Shown: one piece after another, positions 23,001-64,000 of the stretch
Numbering within the stretch: position 1 is the first letter of the stretch
How the letters are laid out: every line of letters starts with the position of its first letter
DNA from: Turritopsis dohrnii
Lineage: Eukaryota; Cnidaria; Hydrozoa; Anthoathecata; Oceaniidae
Reading direction: 5' to 3'
NCBI GenBank assembly: GCA_027922465.2
Contig: BQMF02000013.1
Coordinates: 372,001-436,000 of the forward strand
DNA: 64,000 nt
Translations under genes and position numbers: made by a program
The notes under the pieces: generated by a model
Told to the model about the DNA's origin: nothing
Database searches by the model: none
Seen by the model: only the letters and a program-made list of their open reading frames with translations

Positions 23001-25067
23001 CTTTTTCAAGGATAGCTAGAAATTTTTAAGGAAATTGCCTTAAGTTACATGACCTTGACCAGGGTATTCAGGAAGGGCGAAATTCTTGCATAATTTAGCT
23101 TATTATCATACTACTGATTAAAAAAAAAGGAATGCAATATTGTCTGAATTTTTTCCTTCCAAAATCCAAACAGGTTGCTGAAACATTAAGCCCTTTACTT
23201 GGGGAAACTTGTCTATAGTTATACAGTTGGGCCTGTCCATTATGGCCACTTTTGCAGTAAAAGTGGTTTTCTAGAGGAAGACGTGTTCAATTTTGTATAC
23301 CTTTTTCATAGGTAATCAGTCATATAAAAAAAAGATTTATTAGATAATTTATTTATTGAGAAGGTTGTTTCATTAACTCTTATGTATATTATATTGCAAA
23401 AGTGCTTCAAAAAAAACATGTGGCTGAAATTTGAAACTGTGCTCTTAACACTCTAAGAACAAAATAAGAAAAATTCACGCTGAAAAGGCTCAAAAAAAGG
23501 AAAACAGTTCTTTAAAATAATGTATAAAACGTACTCAAACTTTATCCTGAAATGATTTAAAAGCCAAAGCAATGCCATTTAGCTATCATTATGTTCTCAA
23601 AGGAATCCCAACTCTACAATAAAGAACAAAAATAAAAAAAAAAAATAAAATAAAATAAAAAATAAGGTCAAGCAGGAGAAGTTGAAAGTTGTTTCTAGAC
23701 ATGCAATTTAGATCAAAGAAAGCATGTTACACAATATGCCCCGATATGATGCGCAAATCAAATCTCATGGTGTTGAAAAGTATAAAAAATACCCAAAAAA
23801 GTGTGAAAAAGCTTTCAAATTTTTGAAAGTGAATATACAATGTAAATCAATACAACGATATTCACTTTCAGGTAATTTGGTTCTCATTTTCAATTTTCTA
23901 CATGGATTTAAAAATTTTCGTGATGCAAATGATTGCTGGTTACAATTTATCTCAAATCTTTTCGCGAAAAATGTTCAAAATCTACTCAAAAGATATTCCA
24001 TTTGAATACACAGAATTTACTTAAGGGTTTAAAGTCATTTTTGTTTGGTTTTTTGTTGTTCTTCGTGTGCATATACCCTTATCGGTAATATTCCGTGGCA
24101 CGTCACATGGCACTACCTTACTGTGTATAGTACACAAAGTGCTTTTACTTGAGTTGATTTGCGCTTTTTTCAGTCAGAGTGTGAGTAAGTTTCTGGGTAT
24201 TTATATGATATATTTATATGTTTCCATCTTTAAGAAATTATAAGGCCTTGATAGAGTTTCATTTCCAATAATTTAAATTTGATACGACGGGAAGCTTAAT
24301 TAGTTTATCACATTGAAGATTTTTTTCTTCCCCTCCCCAACCACCCACCAACAGTTAAAAATATTTTTCACCCAGAAATATAGGGCTGTATAGTATACAT
24401 TATTCAGAAAATCAAGCTAAGAGATAATAAAAGATGTGTACTAAAATGGGCATGTACTAATGAAATAATATATAAATGAAACTTCTGGTAATGTTTTTCT
24501 ATCACTTTTCTTTACTTTTTGGGTTCTCCAGCAAGATTTTTTTTTAAAGTTTTTTAAAAACATAAGGTGTCCAGCTATTATTGATTCAAAGCCTTCTCAT
24601 TCATATGCTTTTCTTTTAATGATTTTGAATTAGAAAATTTGTCCTGAACTAATAAGATTGCTGGTAAAATTTTCAAGAAATTTTTATATATATAAGTGAA
24701 AGATAAATAAAAAAAAATATTTTTCTCTTAAGAAAACTGCTTATTGTTTACCAACAATCTTTGAAATAATAACAGAGAGTGGCAAAGTGGATCTGTTATT
24801 TAATAGTTGAATTATAGAACTTATGTCCAGGATTGGAGATTTCTTATTTAGGTTATATATTGAAAATGTATGAATTATTGGTTCTCAGGGAATAAATGTT
24901 TTAAATTGTTATAACGTTGTTAGATATTTATCATTGATAGACCAAGTTTGCTCCTAGGCTTTGTAAAGTATGAATTATAAAGCCTAGTGAAACGTTGGCA
25001 TGGTTTTATGCATACTGTTTAGATGTTACAGGGAATATGAAAGATTTGGTCTTGCAAGTAGTAAAGG
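20021..25067. other. Gene-poor 5-kb spacer between divergent TRNT1 and HECW
   Basis: The two start codons point away from each other, so promoters and 5' UTRs of both genes should lie here. There are only short, unconvincing ORFs, AT-rich tracts (an A-rich run near 23632-23665) and one SINE-like relic. I recognise no RNA gene. Confidence 0.5.
21740..21930 (-). mobile_element. Probable tRNA-derived SINE relic
   Basis: On the minus strand TATAGTGGTATAACAGTAACG (A-box-like) is followed by GGGTTTAAATCC (B-box). A GC-richer body (ACGTCCCTGGTGGTACTCC) then passes into AT-rich sequence. No clear tail or target duplication is visible. Confidence 0.4.
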
Positions 25068-57038
<31,971 letters not shown>

Positions 57039-57485
57039 ATTTAAAAATCGAAAACAAAAAAAAGAATCGAATGTTTTTACACATATTTTTATACATGCTA
57101 ACTTTTTTTTTTGTAAGTATAACTGATTGTCGTTCTGTTAGAAATCCTTACCTCTTAATACGAAATTTTCCCCCAAAATTTTATGTTCTTGATAATAGAT
57201 CTTCCCTCCGTATCATGAAATTCGCCCTTCCCGGAATATTATCTCCAACGTAGTATTCATGTATTAAGGAGATCATAACGTTCCAATCTCCCTTATTCAA
57301 TTATCTCCAAAATATGTCATGCAACTTCCAATATGCAATGCAATAGTTATTCGCTGTGGGATTTGCATAAGCCTTTCCATTGTGTCTTTAAGAATATCAG
57401 TTTCATTCGTCAAACGTTTTCATTGATTCATCGAGATGTTTTTAATGATCTCGTTGCATTGGTACTTGTATGATGCTTTAAGGAG

Positions 57486-57569
57486 CCCAATGGGCAAACT
57501 TGTTAAAAATACACACTATTTTCAATGCTCTTCATCGCTGTGACTTTTTGAAAATTTTGCCCACTGGGA
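57486..57569. mobile_element. CAGTGGGC-family MITE, copy 9 (internally deleted)
   Basis: Both ends are intact (CCCAATGGGCAAACTTGTTA, ATTTTGCCCACTGGG), but the left inner arm is missing, leaving 84 bases. Confidence 0.9.
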
Positions 57570-58670
57570 GGTAATTGACTAATAAAGGGGACTGCCAATT
57601 CTCTCTCCAAGTTTCTTTGTTTTATACGACTGAGCCCGAAATTGTTCAGTTATGTATGATTTTCATTCCCTCTCTATTTCCGCGCCAGATATTCGTAAGA
57701 AAAAGATAATAACGCATTTTACTCCTTTTTCAATCATATTAGAGATTTTTTTTCTCAGTATAGCAACACTTATGCAGTGATTAAAGAAGTCCTTTATTTT
57801 AGAAATATCGCCAAACAGTTTTGTTTTTTGTTTTTTTCAGATCTCGTGTGTTTCGTACCCTATTGTTTGTTTGTTTGTTTTGTTTCTATTTATGTTTATT
57901 TATTCATGTTTACTTTTTTTCGATACATTCTTGATCTTGTTTTTGTTTTTGTTTTGTGTTGTGTTTCATGTTTATTTCCGTATGATTAATTTTTGTTTAT
58001 TTTTGTTTAATTCAACAATTAAAAACAGACGGTTGTGTTTCATATCTTTTTCAAACCATTAAAGAATCATTGATGGTTAGTTTTGTATGACAGTCGTTTA
58101 CTTTACAGTCCTCCCTCATCTTCACCCACAGAAATATACTGACAAAAGTTTGTTCGTGTGGGGCACCACAAATACATTTATTTGCATCTATACATGTGAT
58201 GGAAACGAGATCCGGAGAGAATAGCAACAAATGTGTTGGAACAACGTTGGTTCAGTCGCTTCCTTTATGCGGTTCCTCCTCCATTTAGTCTGACAGGAAA
58301 GACACTGTCAAAAGTATAGAAGGAACTCAAAACCCAAAAGATAAATCTTTGTATGTAGTAAGTGCGTTAGATTCTTGAAGGCATCAAAATGAAACTGTTT
58401 TTGAGTTTTGTCCAACCACATAAAGCAGTTGTCAAATGCGGAAAGATTTTTGAAAAAATTTTCTTTTAAGCTGGTGTTTTAAATTGTACATCAAAAAGTC
58501 AACGCGGTTATGAATAATTAACGAGTTGAGACGCTGAAACTTGACTTGCTTAAAAGAAAAACTTTTCAATAATCTTCACGTCAGTAAAGGGGGGTTCCTT
58601 TACTGCCGTTCTCCTTTGTTATCTTCGTCTATTTTTTACGCCGTCATAATCACACGATACCGTCAGTAGA

Positions 58671-58677
58671 TATAAAG
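58671..58677 (+). promoter_or_regulatory. TATA-like box upstream of the orphan ORF
   Basis: TATAAAG lies about 160 bases upstream of the ATG at 58833, in a slightly GC-richer stretch. Position and sequence fit a core promoter; nothing else supports it. Confidence 0.35.
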
Positions 58678-58832
58678 TGGGTGTTCTGCGCCACCTCTGA
58701 CGTCACAACCTCAAGAACCAATCAGCGTTAAGAATAAGAACCAATTAAATCTAATTATTTTAATTGCTTTCACTAATAAATAGCATAAGCTCATTTTCAA
58801 AGTTTATTCTCGCAAATCTTACAACATTCAAG

Positions 58833-59366
58833 ATGGAAGTTGGACAAGCTGATACTGTCGCTGCTGTTAAGCAACATTATGAGTCCACTAAATGGCATTT
58901 CAATAGTATTTCCAGTGAAAAAATCGTTTACGCTCGAGATGAAGATCCTAACGATACAATCATTATACGTTGTCTCTATCCTGCCTTGAAAGAATATCAC
59001 AAAGTTTTTGGATTGAAAGGTGTTTCACATGTTCATCTTTTGTTTGCGGCAATTTTAAAGATAATGAGTAAAAATTTGAAAGAATTAAGAAATCGAATTC
59101 GTTACGTAAAATTTGAGGATCTACAACAAGTCAAGAATATGTATACGTTAATGCAAGATATAGCAAGCAATTGTGTCGTATCAACTAACGATAATGGAAG
59201 TGATTCGATTCAGCTTAAAATGGAGGATGGAACATACATTGGAATTCAACTCACAATGAAAGCAGACTTTCCTCAATTAATCTTAACCAATCACGATGTC
59301 AATGGAAAGTTCATTACTGGCATCTATCTACTTATACTAATTCGCGTGTGTGCATCCCACTTTTAA
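58833..59366 (+). CDS. Orphan 177-aa protein, function unknown
   Basis: Single open exon from the ATG at 58833; the frame is open 23 codons further upstream but has no earlier ATG. No signal peptide or obvious membrane segment is present until the C-terminus. The protein is rich in Lys, Asn and Asp, with a predicted mixed fold (KWHFNSISSEKIVYARDE, FPQLILTNHDVNG). I do not recognise the family. The last ~15 codons (to ending CASHF) are encoded by sequence that recurs at 59868 and 62236, so the natural C-terminus may have been replaced or the true gene may splice out before it. Codon use is AT-rich like its neighbours. Confidence 0.5.
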   Translation: MEVGQADTVAAVKQHYESTKWHFNSISSEKIVYARDEDPNDTIIIRCLYPALKEYHKVFGLKGVSHVHLLFAAILKIMSKNLKELRNRIRYVKFEDLQQVKNMYTLMQDIASNCVVSTNDNGSDSIQLKMEDGTYIGIQLTMKADFPQLILTNHDVNGKFITGIYLLILIRVCASHF

Positions 59367-59420
59367 TTTAGAGAGTGTTTGTTTTTTTGTTTTTTAATGG
59401 TCAAAATCTTCTTAATCGTG
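59330..59420. repeat. Dispersed repeat, first of three copies, overlapping an ORF end
   Basis: The segment TACTAATTCGCG through CCCACTTTTAATTTAGAGAG recurs at about 59868-59990 and 62236-62360, with a TGGTCAAAATCTTCTTA-type continuation. Confidence 0.8.
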
Positions 59421-59819
59421 GTCATTTTTTCGTTAGACCATTGATAATTGACGATTAGTATAATAGCACGCGGCGTGACGTCAGTTTTTTTTTTATCTTA
59501 TCACGGGGGAACCATTGCATTGCATCCCCAATCGAACGCGACGTTTTTGGGGAAATATCTCGAGAACCAATAGCGATAACTGACGTTTTGTAGGGTCGGC
59601 AACACGGGTGATGGGGTAACGCAACATTTGGGCCTAAATTTTATTTGGTACTGCGGCTATGACGTCATCAAAATCTTTGATTGATGATATCTCTCCAACG
59701 GTTGGTCGTACCGAAACGATCCCATACATTTTTTTGATCAGTTTTTCGAGCTCTACAACATGGGTACAGTCTTTTTCCGAAATTTGGTACTTTAATTTTT
59801 TGTCACCTATTTTCGTGAC

Positions 59820-62800
59820 AACATCTTCGAAATTAAAGTCGTAAAAAACTTTTACGCGAGATACTAGTCTTATTATACTAATTCGCGATTGTGTGTCACA
59901 CTTTTATTTTAGAGAGTGATATATTTGTTTTTTTTTCACGGTCAAATCCTTCTTATTTTTTCCCTTTTCGTCGTAAAACCACGCCAAAGCGAGAGTGATT
60001 TTTTTGATTTTTCGCGATTAGTATATGCTCCTCCGTTTTGTTATTTTTGGCTTGCGCAGTGGAAATCAGCCGAAAAACGTCTTTGGAGGAGTGCGAGCAA
60101 TGCAATGTTAATCGTTCGAAATTTGTCAACGATCATTTCGTGAGCAAGAAACTTCTGTTGTGAGCTTGACGAAGAAACACAGGTTTGTATACATGCTGAT
60201 TATTAAACTGTTTATTGTTGAACTATTATTGTATTTTAGATTATTAAAAGAACAGGAATTGCATGCGTAAGTGATTAGTTGTTTGTTTACAATGTATGGT
60301 GAGAATACAGAGGAAGTGCAGTGAAGTTTTTAAAAATTGGCTGTGCAGAATGAACGAACAGGTCTGTACGAAAGTATTATTATAAAACTTTTAATAAGAT
60401 TAATTAAGATTAACTAATAAGATTAACTTTTAATAGATTAATAAAAGAACAGGTGACACATTCGTAAGTAAGTTATGTATGTATTTTAATGTTTGTTTAC
60501 GTTTTAGCTATCCAATATCGCTATACAGAAGAAAATGCAGTGAAGAAGTTTAGAACAAAAAGATGTTTATTTACACGACGGTAACGAATGGTTTTAATTT
60601 CAATTTTAAGTTTGTTTTGAATTATTAATGTGAAAGAATGTAAGAGTCAAACGTAATTCAATCGTTTGGTTGAAAGCTGGATGACAGCGAACGTTATGGA
60701 GCAACGAAGGGGGAGCGCAGTAAAAATTTGTTTTGGTAACGCGCGCCATTAGTTAGCAAAGAAGATTTTATTTACAGATCAATTAAAAATGGTTCTCATG
60801 ACTGTGGAAATGGGGAACGTGTCATGCTGTCTTATCTCATCTCAACCATGTCTGCTTTTTATTAAATTTCACTGTATATTTTATTGACGATGTTTGGTGC
60901 TTTGTCTCTCTGGTCTCTTTGGTGCCTGTCTGTCATTTATATCTTTTGCTTTTGTTTGCTTCAATATGGTTGTTGCAGTAGTGTGGATTGTAGCTAGCTG
61001 TTCTTCACTGAAATCTTTTTCTTTTAGGTCAGAAAAGAAAAGGTGTATAACCATTAAAGAAATGAAGCAGATGGTTAAATTATGATGTTGTGAGGGATAG
61101 TTAAGAGAAGAATGGATTATGTATTTCATAAATTCATTAATTATTGCTGTGATGTGATATGACTACTAACTCTAACTGTGCTACTACAAATAAGAAGCAT
61201 TGCATTGCATTGCTGGATGGATTCTTATATTTTGTGATGATTACACATCATTTTGTGTTATGGTAATTGTTTACGTACTATGCCTGGGTACTATATAAGT
61301 TTCGCATTATGTTTTACTGTTGTTACTTTTTATCTTTTTGGTATTAAATTATGACTTTGGTAGGGCATTTCATTGTTTCAATTATTTTTATTATTTTGAT
61401 GTTTGGCTGTGTATCCCACGTTAAAAGTCTTAATGTAGTTCAGCTCCAGTGTTGAGTGTTGAACCCGTATTAACTTATAGCATTGGTTGACTTTATAGAC
61501 TTTCCAATCAAAAGCTTTACAAATTCTGTCATTGAATTTGTGTTTTTAATTAATTATTTTTAGGATAAATGCGTACATGAATTTACTTTTTGTTTTTTGT
61601 TTTGTTTTTTATTTCAACTATTTCATAGTATGATTATCTTTTTCTGCATTTTTATACAAAATTGAAATATTTTTTAGGTAAGATTAATAATAATAAAACA
61701 GCACGTAAACCGTTAAAGAAATGAAACTCATGGTTCTTATCATGATGTTGATGGTTTTGGGAAGAACAGATTGTATATATATCATTTCAAAAATTCATTA
61801 ATAGTTGCTGTCCAATGTAACTTCCGCACAAAAGAAACACAGTTAGAAGGTATCGATTTGTTTTCAATTCACATTTTGTAATATTTATTATGTCTTATGT
61901 ATTATGTCTGGGTAAATGGTTTTAAATATTTTTACATTAAAGTTACTTCTCTTCTGCGTATGAATATATATATTCTGAGCCATCTTGCTATTTGTTTCTG
62001 TTTTAAATTTTCTGAATGTAAGAAATGAATTAAGAAATTAATGCCTGAAAAGAAACTTTTGCAAGAGTTAAATTCTGCGACACAACGCATACTGAACATG
62101 GCTGGCGAGCGACGCCACCTGGGATGAGTTGCGATTCTAAGATTTATTTTTTCTTCACGGGGTACGTACACGGGAATGGTGGATTTGACCTAATGTTTTC
62201 GAAAGTTAAGTTCGGTAAAAAATTTTTACCCGGGATACTATCTTATTATAATAATCCGCGTTGTGCATCCCACTTTTATTTTAGAGAGTGATATATTTAG
62301 TTTTTTTCTCACGGTCAAATCCTTCTTATTTTTTCCCTTTTCGTCGTAAAACCACGCAGAGGTGACAGACACTTTTTTTAATGTTACGTAATCTAAGTGT
62401 GACGTCTAAATTTTTAAACCAATCAAAACGCAAGAAATTATTTTTTCGCCAATTTGATTGGTTGACGATTTCCAAAAATAAGTTCGTTAATAACTGAGTT
62501 TCATTATCGCAGTTGTTTTCACGAAGAAACACAGGTTTGTATACGTGCTGCTTATGAAACTGTTTATTGTTAAACTTTTATTGTTATTGTATTTCAGATT
62601 TTATTTTAGATTAATAAAAGAACAGTAACAGTGTAAGTGATTAGTTTGTTTACAATGTGAAAGCATATTGAGAATACAGAAGAAGTGCAGTAAAGTTTTT
62701 AAAAATTGGCTGTGCAGAACGAACGAACAGGTCTATACAAAGCAGTATTATCATGAAACTTTTATTGTTTAATATTTTAGATTAATAAAAGAACAGGTGA

Positions 62801-64000
62801 GTTATGTATGTATGTATTTAAATGTTTGTTTACATTTTAGTTATCAAATATCGCTATACAGAAGAAAGCAGTTTGATGTTTATTTACACAGTAAGGAATG
62901 GTTTTAATTTAGTTTTGAAAGCTTTGAGTGGATGTCTCAGTTATTCTGTCGTTTAGTATGTGTATATGCTGCTGGATTAAAAGGAAGACGAGAGAAATTT
63001 GTTTTGGTAACGCGCGCTATTATTACATTAAAAATGGTCCTACAGCTATGAATGTTTTTATTTCTTTTATTTGTCTGAAATCTTTTTCTTTATTTATGCC
63101 TTTCAGTATCAGAAAACTATGCTGGGAAGTAAATCGAGTGTATTAATTTGTTTACAGGTATGAAGTATAGAAAGTAAAGAGTTTAGAAGTGTTTGATAAT
63201 GGCTTACAGATGATCAAAATTGTTTACTATCATGATGATGTGAATTGGTATTGAAAGGTAAAGTTAAAATAGTATCTATTTTAGTTAAATCACAGTTAGT
63301 ATTAGTGAATAAATAAAGGATATGAGGGATGTTTACTTTTGTGTTTTGAATTTTCCAGGGAGGAGCTTTGAACTGGAAATAAAAAATGGCTTCACAATGT
63401 GAATGTTTTCATATGTTAAAAATTCTTTTTTAGCTATACTAATTCTGTCATTATGTTTGTGTTTTTAATTATAATTTTTAAGGTAAATATGTTATCAAAG
63501 TGTCTTTTAGTTTGTTTTGTTTTTCTTTCGATTTCGTCATAGCATGATTAGGTTTTTTAATATGTTTTTTGAATATTTTCATCTGTTAAAATAGAAATGA
63601 TGCACATGATGGGTTGAATTATAATGTTGAGAGGGTAACTTAAGAGAAGAATGGATTATGTATTTAAGAAGATCATTAATTATGACTGTGCAATGAAACG
63701 TTATTGGGTGGATTTTTCTTAAGTCTATATTTTATCATGTTTATGCATTATTTTGTGTTATGATAATTGTTTATGTATATACTATGCCTAGGTATATAAC
63801 TTTGGCTTTATGATTTTATTTGTGACTTTTTATCTTCTGGGTAAATTTTTGTTCTTAGTTATATATTGTTTTTAGGATAAATGCGTACTAGAATTTCTTT
63901 CTTTTTTGTTGTTGTTGTTGTTGTTGTTGTTTATTTCAATATTCTTATAGCATGATTAGGTTTTCGGTATAACAATTGAAATATTAATCTTTTAGGCAAC
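59820..64000. repeat. ~2.3-kb direct duplication, second copy cut by the window end
   Basis: Copy 1 spans about 59820-61690 and copy 2 about 62196-64000, colinear with small indels. Matching landmarks: TAGAGAGTGATATATTT (59911/62281), ACGAAGAAACACAGGTTTG (60171/62522), AAAATTGGCTGTGCAGAA (60334/62701), ATCGCTATACAGAAGAAA (60508/62849), GTAACGCGCGC (60737/63008), AAGAGAAGAATGGATTATG (61101/63641), AGGATAAATGCGTAC (61563/63875). A third, partial copy of the AAAGAAATGAARC...TTCATTAAT block is at 61690-61830. There are no long ORFs. The function, if any, is unknown. Confidence 0.85.

Larger units (their letters stand above)
57039..58832. other. Spacer downstream of HECW
   Basis: A T-rich region (57770-58030) and one short CAGTGGGC MITE. 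No gene is recognised apart from the TATA-like site near its end. Confidence 0.5.

Noticed and set aside
58764..58832. N-terminal extension of the orphan ORF
   Set aside because: The frame is open but starts at TTG; the first ATG is at 58833.

Overview
The window is animal nuclear DNA. It is AT-rich, with spliced genes that use GT-AG introns of a few hundred bases to several kb, and the gaps are full of small DNA transposons, tRNA-derived SINE relics and microsatellites. The gene content (a HECW-type HECT ligase, a Snail zinc-finger factor, an ADAMTS-like secreted protease with a PA14 domain, two unusual intronless 7TM receptors, a BEL/Pao retrotransposon) suggests an early-branching metazoan. 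My best guess is a cnidarian, but no single locus proves it.

Layout. 1-2.7 kb: the deleted end of a pogo/Tigger-like transposon, a palindromic MITE and a ~422-bp tandem array. 2.7-11.4 kb (+): a 15-exon secreted reprolysin (ADAMTS-like zinc protease, TSP1, unassigned Cys-rich region, PA14) whose last intron has a one-base frame mismatch. 12.0-20.0 kb (-): TRNT1, the CCA-adding enzyme, in three exons; its second intron holds a complete BEL/Pao element (13007-18823) with identical 142-bp LTRs, a TATAT target duplication and an open 1832-codon ORF. 20.0-25.1 kb: gene-poor spacer between the divergent TRNT1 and HECW genes.

25.1-57.0 kb (+): one HECW gene reconstructed in 27 coding exons (about 2248 aa), every junction phase-compatible. 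It is larger than vertebrate HECW1/2 because exon 8 alone encodes about 1155 residues of low-complexity sequence. Three protein genes lie inside its introns: a two-exon snail gene (40105-41280, same strand) and two related intronless receptors (50712-51758 on minus, 54571-55947 on plus), both in the 6.3-kb intron just before the last two HECT exons. That intron also carries a 21-bp minisatellite.

57.0-64.0 kb: spacer, a TATA-like box, an orphan 177-aa ORF whose last codons lie in a dispersed repeat, then a ~2.3-kb direct duplication running off the window end.

A short MITE family with CCCAGTGGGC ends occurs nine times, always in introns or spacers. No bacterial-type system (CRISPR, operon, phage) is present. 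The most notable observations are the triple nesting in HECW, the tandem repeat that duplicates a splice donor in frame in the protease gene, the structurally intact BEL element, and the terminal duplication with its repeat-derived ORF end.
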